From Deltaproteobacteria bacterium (GTDB lineage: Bacteria; Myxococcota; Kuafuiibacteriia; Kuafuiibacteriales; Kuafuiibacteriaceae): a DNA stretch of 64,000 bases. Every line of letters begins with the position of its first letter. The stretch's first letter is position 1. The notes below the pieces were generated by a model. That model saw only the letters and a program-made list of their open reading frames with translations, did not search any database and was not told the DNA's origin. A program made the position numbers and the translations under genes. The stretch is taken from NCBI GenBank assembly GCA_016703535.1, contig JADJBV010000001.1, positions 1,488,001 through 1,552,000 of the forward strand, in the 5' to 3' direction. Positions 36,999-43,916 of this stretch are shown here, one piece after another.

Positions 36999-37675
36999 GC
37001 GTCGTCCCTCCAGAGGTTGAAGCTGACGGAGAGGGTGATGAACAAGACGTTCTCCAACCGCAGGGTCTCGTTGGTCTGGATCGCCCGACGGAACGAGAGG
37101 AAGTCGCGGATGTCGGCGCGGAAGCTCACCAGGTCCGAGGTGTAGAGGCGATAGCCGATCCCGCCGCCGATGCTGGGCCGGAAGTCACCCAGGGTGTCGC
37201 CGATCCCGCCCCGGTCCCCGAAGATCACGCCGCCGTAGGCCCCGACGATCAAGGCCTGGTAGATCACGTCGTCGTTGAGGAAGGCCTGCTTGCCGTAGAT
37301 CGGCGTCAACTCCAGGCCGGTGGTGGCCATGAAGCGCGGGGCCGCGAAGTCCTCTTCAGGCACCGCGAAGGTGTCGATCAGGTTGTCGCGCAGGTTGGTG
37401 GAGACCAACGCCGCCGCCGTCACCTGCACCACCTCCCACGCGAAGTAGTTGTTGAAGTGTTGGGTGTACGAGAGGGATCCCGTCCAGCCCTTTTGGAACG
37501 CATCGACGGGCATCGAACCCAACGACAGCCGCAGCTCGTGGGCCATGTTGAACCGGCGTCGTTGGATCGCGATCCGGGTGTCTTGTGCGTCTTCTTCGGC
37601 CCAGGCCCGTCCCTCGTTGAAGAGGGCGAACAGGAGGGCGACGAAGACCGCTCGCTTCGCTTGGCGTTCGGTCAC
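36995..37675 (-). CDS. Outer-membrane beta-barrel, GltB/GltA-like (first paralogue)
   Basis: A 226-residue protein from GTG 37675, with signal (VFVALLFALFNEGRAWA). Mature strands include NMAHELRLSLGSMPVD, SLSYTQHFNNYFAWEVV and a terminal LENVLFITLSVSFNL. It is the shorter sister of the following barrel, sharing the HE-LPLD/MPVD entry and AWE motif. Together they look like the GltA/GltB or NfsA/NfsB pair. It starts 22 bases after the FHA gene's stop. The ribosome binding site is not obvious. Confidence 0.65.
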   Translation of the reverse strand: MTERQAKRAVFVALLFALFNEGRAWAEEDAQDTRIAIQRRRFNMAHELRLSLGSMPVDAFQKGWTGSLSYTQHFNNYFAWEVVQVTAAALVSTNLRDNLIDTFAVPEEDFAAPRFMATTGLELTPIYGKQAFLNDDVIYQALIVGAYGGVIFGDRGGIGDTLGDFRPSIGGGIGYRLYTSDLVSFRADIRDFLSFRRAIQTNETLRLENVLFITLSVSFNLWRDDA

Positions 37676-37696
37676 GGACCGGAGGCTAATTCAGAA

Positions 37697-40252
37697 TCAG
37701 ACGGAGCTAAAGATGAAGGGGTAAGAAACAACGACGATGCCGCCCCGGGGCTTGGGGAAGGTCCAGCGCTTCAGGCTGCTCATGATGCAGGAGGCGACCT
37801 GGGCGTTGGACAGGGTGGAGGACTGCTGTTTGACCTTGCCGACCGAGCCGTCGACGTTGATCACCCACTCGATCATCAGCTTGCCCTTGAGGCCAGGCTC
37901 CTTGAGCAGGGTCTTTTCGTAACAGTACTGGATCTCCGAGAGGTGCTTGTTGATGACCGCCGCCACCTCCTCCCGAGAGATCGATCCCTTGGCGACCAAG
38001 CCGGTGGCGTTCACCTTGTTGACCGTACCTCGCACCTTGGTGCCGCTTCGCTTGCCGATGGTGGCAAAACCGGTCCCACCGGCCAAAAGGGCGGCCCCGC
38101 CCTTGGTCAACAGCGGGCCGCCGCCGCCACCGCCGCCGACGCTGACCTCCGAAGAGGGTGTTTTTCCGACCAGGGCCCCCACTCGGAAGTTGGACCCCCC
38201 CGGCGCCTTGACCGCGTCGATGTTGGAGACCGCCTGGACCATGCTCTTTTTCCCGGGCGCGGCCAGGTTGAGCTTGCCCATCGCGCCGAGCACGCCGGCG
38301 TTTTTGACCTCTTCTTTGGGCACACCCTTCGGTTCACCGCGATCGGCGACCCGATCCCGCTTCTTCGGTTTGGGCGTCTCCGGTTCGGGCTCGGGCTCGG
38401 GTTGGTCTTCGGTGACCTCCTCCGGCTTTTCGGGCTCCGGTTCGGGCTCGGGCTCGGGGGGAGGCGGTTCGGGCGGGACCTCGACGTCCCGGATGTCCTC
38501 TTTGGGGACCTCGGCCCACTGCTCCTTCACCTCGCTGTAGCTGACGCCTGGGCTGGACATCGCGACCACCGCCAAGATCAGGAGGTGGGCAACCACCGAC
38601 GAGCCCATCGCCTTGAGGATCGAGGCGTCGAAGGCCGAACTCTTGTCGTGGGCCAGCTGGTTGACCGGGGGTGGCCGGACAAAACGCAGGTGGAAGCCAA
38701 CGTCGCCGATGGTCATGGTCGCGTTGGCTTTGGTGCTGAGCGTGACCCGAAAGACGTCGCCTTTTTTGGAGACCGCGTTCTGCGGGACCTTGAGCTGATC
38801 GAGGCCGATCCGCTTGTCCCCATCCAGGATCATCCCCTCGGCGCTGGAGGGGAACTCGATCACCGCCTCGCCGATTTTGGTGATGCGGGCCAACTTGAGC
38901 CCGGGGTGCCCGGCCCGGGGGGCCCGCTCCCGGCCCACCTCTCGACCCAACACGTAGCGTTCACCGACCCGACCGAGGAGGGTCGAGCTGCGGACATCTT
39001 CTTTGGCGAAGCAGATCACCTCGAGGGACGCCGCGCCCCCGCTCGGATAGTCGGCCTTCTGGACCATCGTCTTCAGCAGCGAAAACGGCGGCTGGATATC
39101 GTCGTCGTGTTCTTGTCCGTCGTCGTCGTGATCGTCGTCGTCGTCGTGGGCCGGGGTGTGATGCTGGACCGGCGCCGCTCCGAACGGGGAGGGCGCCGAA
39201 GTCTGGGCCACCGCCGGATCGGGCCGCAGCGCGATCGGCCCGGTCGGTCCGCCGTCGGGAAGGACCGCCGCTGGCTTCGGCGCGCTGGCCCGGGGGCTCT
39301 GAGACACCTGGGGCGCCGATTGGAGCGGGGCCGGGGGCAGGCGCTCGATGGTTTTGGTCGGCACCGGCTGCACCACCGGCGCTTCACCGAGGAAGGCCGA
39401 GTCGAGGGCGCTCTCCAAGGTGTCGAAGCCGCCGCCACCCTGATCGCCGATCGTCGGCCGGGTTTGAGCGTTCTGCATCGACACCGTGGCCTCGTCGAGC
39501 AGGCCGGCCAAGGTGCTGGGGCCCGGGGGCCGGGGCTGGCTGCTTTGGGCGGGGCGTTGGCTTTGTTGAGGTGCGGTCGGGACCGGCGCGCTCTTGCCTT
39601 TGGGCGCGGCGCTTTTGCCGGGGGACTTGGGGGCCTCGTTGGTGGTGACCGAACGGGCATGCACCACGTCCGAGCCGCTGATCTCGAGGGAGGCGGTGAT
39701 CCCGCCCAGCTCGCTGGAGATCAGATCTTCGATCGACTCGGCCGAAGGGGCCCGCACCATGGCGGTCGGGATCTTGGACTGGCGTTGTCGCCGCGGATCA
39801 CTGGGCGCGGCGGCCGGGTTGCCGGTCTGCACCACCTCGGTCCGCATCTCATGGCGGATCTCGTCGACCGGGAGCTCGGCGTGGCTGGACAGATCGGCCG
39901 GCGCGGGGGCGGGCGCTGGCGCCGGCCGGGCCGAAAACTTGGGCTTCTGGCCGACGAACTTGATCTTGAGCGTGAAGCCGCCGATCTGGATCTCGTCTCG
40001 GGCGGTCACATACGAGTGTTGGATGGCGGTGCGGTTGATCGAACTTCCGAAGCCGCTGTTGAGGTCGAGCAAGGTGGCCTGGCCCCGTTCATGGGCCAAC
40101 ACCGCGTGTTGTGGGGCGACCTGATCGTCGTCGAGGGCCAGATCGACCCCCGGCCCGCGGCCGATGGTGATCTCGGGTTCGGTGAAGATCTCGTTGCCGA
40201 CGTAGGCGCCGTCGCGGAAGACGAAAACTTGGAGGACCGAAGGTTCACTCAT
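37697..40252 (-). CDS. FHA-domain trans-envelope protein with AgmX/PglI C-terminal tail (GltG/NfsG-like)
   Basis: An 851-residue inner-membrane protein. An N-terminal FHA domain (about 1-110; ITIGRGPGVDLALD, VAPQHAVL) lies in the cytoplasm. A long disordered linker (Pro/Ala/Ser, with a His/Asp-rich run near residues 365-385) leads to a second, FHA- or AgmX-like domain (LLGRVGERYVLGREV, VGFHLRFVRPP). One transmembrane helix (VVAHLLILAVVAM) is followed by Pro/Glu repeats (EPEPEPEPEKPEEV) that can span the periplasm, TonB-style. The C-terminal domain (EEVAAVINKHLSEIQYCYE, GKVKQQSSTLSNAQV) is the AgmX/PglI tail (myxo_SS_tail) known from Myxococcus GltG/GltJ and Nfs proteins. Probably the energy-transducing core of the operon. 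Confidence 0.85.
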   Translation of the reverse strand: MSEPSVLQVFVFRDGAYVGNEIFTEPEITIGRGPGVDLALDDDQVAPQHAVLAHERGQATLLDLNSGFGSSINRTAIQHSYVTARDEIQIGGFTLKIKFVGQKPKFSARPAPAPAPAPADLSSHAELPVDEIRHEMRTEVVQTGNPAAAPSDPRRQRQSKIPTAMVRAPSAESIEDLISSELGGITASLEISGSDVVHARSVTTNEAPKSPGKSAAPKGKSAPVPTAPQQSQRPAQSSQPRPPGPSTLAGLLDEATVSMQNAQTRPTIGDQGGGGFDTLESALDSAFLGEAPVVQPVPTKTIERLPPAPLQSAPQVSQSPRASAPKPAAVLPDGGPTGPIALRPDPAVAQTSAPSPFGAAPVQHHTPAHDDDDDHDDDGQEHDDDIQPPFSLLKTMVQKADYPSGGAASLEVICFAKEDVRSSTLLGRVGERYVLGREVGRERAPRAGHPGLKLARITKIGEAVIEFPSSAEGMILDGDKRIGLDQLKVPQNAVSKKGDVFRVTLSTKANATMTIGDVGFHLRFVRPPPVNQLAHDKSSAFDASILKAMGSSVVAHLLILAVVAMSSPGVSYSEVKEQWAEVPKEDIRDVEVPPEPPPPEPEPEPEPEKPEEVTEDQPEPEPEPETPKPKKRDRVADRGEPKGVPKEEVKNAGVLGAMGKLNLAAPGKKSMVQAVSNIDAVKAPGGSNFRVGALVGKTPSSEVSVGGGGGGGPLLTKGGAALLAGGTGFATIGKRSGTKVRGTVNKVNATGLVAKGSISREEVAAVINKHLSEIQYCYEKTLLKEPGLKGKLMIEWVINVDGSVGKVKQQSSTLSNAQVASCIMSSLKRWTFPKPRGGIVVVSYPFIFSSV

Positions 40253-40259
40253 TCAGGCC

Positions 40260-40646
40260 TCAACGATCGTAGACGGAAGAGACGGTCAGGTGTTTGAAGG
40301 ACTTTCGACGCCGCACCATGCTGTCGATGCCGGTCTCCTTGCGATCGAAGAGGTAGACAGCGCCGCTCTTGTTGGTCTGGCCCTGGATCAGCCGATCATC
40401 GAAGTCGATCCGGGTGGGGCCCCGGAACTGGGTGCTCGGCACCACGTCCGAGGCTGGGGCCGCCGGCGGCGGATCGGGCTCGGCGGGCGGCGGCTTCCCT
40501 TTCTTCTCTTTGGTGGGCGGGGTGCCCCCCTTCTTCTTGGCGGGCTTGCAGTGGGCGGGGGCGGCGGTGGCCGTCTCCTCGATCCAGACCCAGCTCACCG
40601 CCAACGCCATGATCGAGGCCAAACCGAGTCGAACGAAGCGCGCCAT
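40260..40646 (-). CDS. Small exported protein, first gene of Glt/Nfs-like operon
   Basis: Predicted 128 residues from ATG 40646. Signal peptide-like start (FVRLGLASIMALAVSWVWIEETATAAP), Lys/Pro-rich linker, then a conserved-looking end (RIDFDDRLIQGQTNKSGAVY and LFDRKETGIDSMVRRRKSFK). It lies eight bases before the FHA gene. A TTG at 40682 in the same frame is less likely, because it sits in the -35 box described separately. No family name is known to me. Confidence 0.65.
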   Translation of the reverse strand: MARFVRLGLASIMALAVSWVWIEETATAAPAHCKPAKKKGGTPPTKEKKGKPPPAEPDPPPAAPASDVVPSTQFRGPTRIDFDDRLIQGQTNKSGAVYLFDRKETGIDSMVRRRKSFKHLTVSSVYDR

Positions 40647-40653
40647 ACCCAAT

Positions 40654-40682
40654 TTGGTAGCTGCCTTCGGATCTGATGTCAA
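40654..40682 (-). promoter_or_regulatory. Sigma-70-like promoter of the Glt/Nfs-like operon
   Basis: On the minus strand, TTGACA (40682-40677) is a perfect -35. After exactly 17 bases comes TACCAA (40659-40654), a fair -10. The start would fall at about 40646-40648, that is at or one or two bases before the ATG, so the mRNA would be leaderless or nearly so. Confidence 0.5.
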
Positions 40683-40744
40683 ACCGAGGCCCCCCTAACC
40701 CATCGATAGGACTACGACTCCCGACTCTTCCTACATCGGTGCTT

Positions 40745-40792
40745 GGGGGCGAGGTCCCCCCGGGGCCGATGACCTCGGGGGCGAGGCCCCCC
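40745..40792. repeat. Paired G5/C5 boxes upstream of TSP3 gene 1
   Basis: GGGGGCGAGGTCCCCCC (40745-40761) and GGGGGCGAGGCCCCCC (40777-40792) are near-identical units, each able to fold into a small hairpin, 15 bases apart. A related pair occurs at 42311-42357 before the second TSP3 gene. The rest of the 220-base spacer between the divergent operons (40647-40866) holds the two promoters and nothing else recognisable. Confidence 0.5.
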
Positions 40793-40835
40793 GCCCCACG
40801 AAGCGAAAAAGTGCACGCGAGTGGCGCCACCGGGC

Positions 40836-40852
40836 TTGGCACGCGTCTTGTT
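40836..40852 (+). promoter_or_regulatory. Sigma-54-like box (TTGGCAC-N5-TTGTT) upstream of TSP3 gene 1
   Basis: TTGGCAC (40836-40842), five bases, TTGTT (40848-40852). This fits the TTGGCACN5TTGCW consensus with one change (C to T) in the -12 element. The start would be near 40862-40864, three to five bases before ATG 40867. The overlapping extended -10 TGTTATAGA (40849-40857) is an alternative reading that gives the same start. AGAGGG at 40855-40860 would serve as Shine-Dalgarno only if transcription starts further upstream. Confidence 0.4.
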
Positions 40853-40866
40853 ATAGAGGGTTGCGT

Positions 40867-42228
40867 ATGAAGACTTCCTTCATGTTGGCCTCAACCTCCC
40901 TCCTTCTTTGGACGCTCGTTGCCCCCGCTGCCTTTGCGCAGGACTCTTCGGGGAACGCGGGCGGTGAATGTTCTGGCGGCCTCTGCGGCGCCCCTAACCA
41001 GACCGGCGGCGGCTGCGGCTGCGGCTGCGGCTGCTCCATCCTGATCAACATGAGCGATCAGGGCGACACCTATCAGTTCTCGGACGACTACGACGGCGAC
41101 GGTCTCGAGGACGACTTCGACAACTGCCCCTTCTCGGCCAATGACGACCAGGCCGACAGCGACGGCGACGGCATCGGCGACTCCTGCGACAACTGCGCGG
41201 CCTCGGCGAACGACGCCCAGCTGGACGCGGACGGTGACGGCAGCGGCGACGCCTGCGACACCGACGCCGACAACGACGGCATCCTGAACAGCGACGACCT
41301 GTGCGGGCTGATCGCGGACCCGAGCCAGTCGGACGCGGATGGTGACGGCAGCGGCAACGCCTGCGACACCGACGACGACAACGACGGCATCTTGGACGGC
41401 GCCGACAACTGCCCGCTGGTCTCGAACCCGGGCCAAGAGATCTTGAACAACGCGAACTGCGACACCGACAGCGACGCGGACGGCTTGCCGGACAGCGTGG
41501 ACAACTGCGTGGGTGTGCCGAACTTCGGCCAAGAAGACCGTGACTCGGACGGCACGGGCGACGCCTGTGACGGCGACCGGGATGGCGACGGCATCAACAA
41601 CGTGACCGACAACTGCCCGAGCAACGGCGACGACAGCCAACTGGACAGCGACCGTGACGGCGTGGGCGACGCTTGCGACAGCCGGTTCTGCTTCGTGGTG
41701 GCGCGTCCCGAGGATCGTTTGGCGGGCCCCGGCGGCGCCTTGGGCGTGCCGAACAACCCGGACCACTGCCTCGACCCGGTCAACACCTTCACCGTGTTGT
41801 CGCTGCCGACCGATGGGATTTTGGTGGACGAACGGGCGGTGCTCCGGCTGTTCGCGAACCGTGAGAACTCGGCGATGCGGTACACCTGGACCATCACCAA
41901 GAAGCCTGATGGCAGCGAGGCTCGGATCGACAACCCCCGTGGTTCGGTGACCTACTCGGACGCCTTCGAGTACCGTTACCTGGCCGACCAGGTCCCGAGC
42001 TTGGTTCCGGACGTGGCGGGTGAGTACGAAGTGCAGGTCTCGGCGGAGCTGGTGTTCCCGGACGCCCAGTACCCGAACAACAACACCAGCCGGTCGACCT
42101 TCAAGTTGAGCGCCCAAGGTGGTGAGAGCAGCGGTGGCTGCACCCACACCACCTCCCGGTCCCAGGGTGGCCTGTCCGCGGTGGCCCTCCTCTTGGTGGG
42201 GCTGATGGCGGCTCGCCGGCGGCGCTAA
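40867..42228 (+). CDS. Thrombospondin type 3 repeat protein with MYXO-CTERM-like tail, copy 1
   Basis: A 453-residue surface protein. Signal peptide MKTSFMLASTSLLLWT...AFA. Mature start SGNAGGECSGGLCGAPNQTGG, then alternating Cys-Gly (GCGCGCGCS). Residues about 73-275 are Ca-binding TSP3 repeats (DYDGDGLEDDFDNCP, DSDGDGIGDSCDNC, DADGDGSGDACD). A beta-sandwich domain (FTVLSLPTDGILVDERAVLR, TYSDAFEYRYLAD) follows. The end, SGGCTHTTSRSQGG with a helix (SAVALLLVGLMAA) and RRRR, fits a MYXO-CTERM sorting signal (Cys, helix, basic tail), which anchors proteins on the myxobacterial surface. Almost identical to the next gene. Confidence 0.85.
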   Translation: MKTSFMLASTSLLLWTLVAPAAFAQDSSGNAGGECSGGLCGAPNQTGGGCGCGCGCSILINMSDQGDTYQFSDDYDGDGLEDDFDNCPFSANDDQADSDGDGIGDSCDNCAASANDAQLDADGDGSGDACDTDADNDGILNSDDLCGLIADPSQSDADGDGSGNACDTDDDNDGILDGADNCPLVSNPGQEILNNANCDTDSDADGLPDSVDNCVGVPNFGQEDRDSDGTGDACDGDRDGDGINNVTDNCPSNGDDSQLDSDRDGVGDACDSRFCFVVARPEDRLAGPGGALGVPNNPDHCLDPVNTFTVLSLPTDGILVDERAVLRLFANRENSAMRYTWTITKKPDGSEARIDNPRGSVTYSDAFEYRYLADQVPSLVPDVAGEYEVQVSAELVFPDAQYPNNNTSRSTFKLSAQGGESSGGCTHTTSRSQGGLSAVALLLVGLMAARRRR

Positions 42229-42264
42229 AGCGTACTGACACCGACACGGAAGTCTTCTGACCGA

Positions 42265-42310
42265 GAAGGCGGCGGCCCCGAAGGTTCGGGACCGCCGCCT
42301 TCGCTATTTT
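42265..42310 (+). terminator. Rho-independent terminator after TSP3 gene 1
   Basis: Arms at 42265-42282 and 42285-42302: GAAGGCGGCGG paired with CCGCCGCCTTC, and CCCGAA with TTCGGG, one C/A mismatch. Followed by TATTTT at 42305-42310. A strong stem and T run make this a reliable terminator. Confidence 0.85.
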
Positions 42311-42357
42311 GGGGGCACCAGCCCCCGGGCCCGACGGTTTTGGGGGACCGAGCCCCC
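42311..42357. repeat. Paired G5/C5 boxes upstream of TSP3 gene 2
   Basis: GGGGGCACCAGCCCCC (42311-42326) and GGGGGACCGAGCCCCC (42342-42357), each with G5 and C5 arms. Counterpart of the boxes at 40745-40792 but with a different centre. Confidence 0.5.
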
Positions 42358-42390
42358 AGGGGCGTCCGGATCCTGGTGAGCCCCTGCGGC

Positions 42391-42406
42391 TTGGCACGGC
42401 CCTCGC
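42391..42406 (+). promoter_or_regulatory. Sigma-54-like box (TTGGCAC-N5-TCGC) upstream of TSP3 gene 2
   Basis: TTGGCAC (42391-42397), five bases, TCGC (42403-42406). This fits TTGGCACN5TTGC with one change. It lies 29 bases before ATG 42420; the similar box of copy 1 lies 31 bases before its ATG. The predicted start is about three bases before the ATG. Confidence 0.4.
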
Positions 42407-42419
42407 TCTTGGCCTTCGC

Positions 42420-43778
42420 ATGAAGTCTCTCGCCCTGGCCTCCATGGCCCTGCTCCTCGGAACGCTGGCCGCCCCCAGCGCCTTTGCTCAAGGCGCCTCG
42501 GGTAACGCCGGTGGTGAATGTTCTGGCGGCCTCTGCGGTGCCCCCAACCAGACCGGCGGCGGTGGCTGCGGCTGCGGCTGCGGCTGCTCCATCCTGATCA
42601 ACATGAGCGATCAGGGCGACACCTATCAGTTCTCGGACGACTACGACGGCGACGGCCTCGAGGACGACTTCGACAACTGCCCCTTCTCGGCCAACGACGA
42701 CCAGGCCGACAGCGACGGCGACGGCATCGGCGACTCCTGCGACAACTGCGCGGCGTCGGCGAACGACGCTCAGCTGGACGCGGACGGTGACGGCAGCGGC
42801 GACGCCTGCGACACCGACGCCGACAACGACGGCATCCTGAACAGCGACGACCTCTGCGGGCTGATCGCGGACCCGAGCCAGTCGGACGCGGATGGTGACG
42901 GCAGCGGCAACGCCTGCGACACCGACGACGACAACGACGGCATCTTGGACGGCGCCGACAACTGCCCGCTGGTGTCGAATCCGGGTCAAGAGATCTTGAA
43001 CAACGCCAACTGCGACACCGACAGCGACGCGGACGGCTTGCCGGACAGCGTGGACAACTGCGTGGGTGTGCCGAACTTCGGCCAGGAAGACCGTGACTCG
43101 GACGGCACGGGCGACGCCTGTGACGGCGACCGGGATGGCGACGGCATCAACAACGTGACCGACAACTGCCCGAGCAACGGCGACGACAGCCAACTGGACA
43201 GCGACCGTGACGGCGTGGGCGACGCTTGCGACAGCCGGTTCTGCTTCGTGGTGGCGCGTCCCGAGGATCGTTTGGCGGGCCCCGGCGGCGCCTTGGGCGT
43301 GCCGAACAACCCGGACCACTGCCTCGACCCGGTCAACACCTTCACCGTGTTGTCGCTGCCGACCGACGGGATCTTGGTGGACGAACGGGCGGTGCTCCGG
43401 CTGTTCGCGAACCGCGAGAACTCGGCGATGCGGTACACCTGGACCATCACCAAGAAGCCGGATGGCAGCGAGGCTCGGATCGACAACCCCCGTGGTTCGG
43501 TGACCTACTCGGACGCCTTCGAGTACCGTTACCTGGCCGACCAGGTCCCGAGTTTGGTTCCGGACGTGGCGGGTGACTACGAAGTTCAGGTCTCGGCGGA
43601 GCTGGTGTTCCCGGACGCCCAGTACCCGAACAACAACACCAGCCGGTCGACCTTCAAATTGACCGCCCAGGGCGAGAGCAAGAGCGGCTGCACCCACACC
43701 ACCTCGCGTTCGCAGGGTGGCCTGTCGGCGGTGGCCCTCCTCTTGGTGGGGCTGATGGCGGCGCGTCGGCGGCGCTAA
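42420..43778 (+). CDS. Thrombospondin type 3 repeat protein with MYXO-CTERM-like tail, copy 2
   Basis: A 452-residue protein with the same layout as copy 1: signal peptide MKSLALASMALLLGT...AFA, GGECSGG, Cys-Gly run (one extra Gly before it), TSP3 repeats to about residue 275, beta-sandwich domain, and SKSGCTHTTSRSQGG with helix and RRR tail. ATG 42420 has no good Shine-Dalgarno, which fits a short-leader transcript. It has its own promoter-like box and copy 1 ends at a terminator, so the copies can be expressed separately. Confidence 0.85.
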   Translation: MKSLALASMALLLGTLAAPSAFAQGASGNAGGECSGGLCGAPNQTGGGGCGCGCGCSILINMSDQGDTYQFSDDYDGDGLEDDFDNCPFSANDDQADSDGDGIGDSCDNCAASANDAQLDADGDGSGDACDTDADNDGILNSDDLCGLIADPSQSDADGDGSGNACDTDDDNDGILDGADNCPLVSNPGQEILNNANCDTDSDADGLPDSVDNCVGVPNFGQEDRDSDGTGDACDGDRDGDGINNVTDNCPSNGDDSQLDSDRDGVGDACDSRFCFVVARPEDRLAGPGGALGVPNNPDHCLDPVNTFTVLSLPTDGILVDERAVLRLFANRENSAMRYTWTITKKPDGSEARIDNPRGSVTYSDAFEYRYLADQVPSLVPDVAGDYEVQVSAELVFPDAQYPNNNTSRSTFKLTAQGESKSGCTHTTSRSQGGLSAVALLLVGLMAARRRR

Positions 43779-43857
43779 GGCGCGGTGTTCGGATCGACTC
43801 GGCCCCGGTTGAGATCGGGCCCGGTCGGTGCGACGATACAGTATGGACTTCACGTCG

Positions 43858-43897
43858 AGGCGGCGGTTCCAAAAGGACCGTCGCCTTTGGCGTTTTT
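43858..43897 (+). terminator. Hairpin with T run between TSP3 gene 2 and VWA gene
   Basis: Arms AGGCGGCGGTTCC (43858-43870) and GGACCGTCGCCT (43875-43886), 12 pairs with one bulged T and one G/T pair, AAAA loop, then TTGGCGTTTTT (43887-43897). It can terminate TSP3 gene 2. It ends only 20 bases before ATG 43917, so it may act as an attenuator for the VWA gene if that gene is read from upstream. Confidence 0.6.
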
Positions 43898-43916
43898 CGA
43901 GCCGGAGAGTAGCCTG

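Larger units (their letters stand above)
40867..43778 (+). repeat. Tandem duplication of a 1.36-kb TSP3 gene
   Basis: The two genes (40867-42228 and 42420-43778) encode mature regions that differ by only two visible changes over about 395 residues (one extra Gly near the start; Glu/Asp in DVAGEYEVQ). Differences are concentrated in the signal peptide and the last 25 residues. At DNA level silent changes are scattered, so the duplication is not brand new or is being kept alike by selection or gene conversion. Confidence 0.9.

Noticed and set aside
36977..40297. Open frame of 1106 codons on the plus strand
   Set aside because: It is antisense to the FHA and barrel genes, which have clear domains, signals and 4-base overlaps. 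Long antisense frames are expected in GC-rich coding DNA.
41084..41690. Regular repeats that could suggest a CRISPR array
   Set aside because: They encode in-frame TSP3 units (DxDxDG) with varying sequence, not identical repeats with unique spacers.
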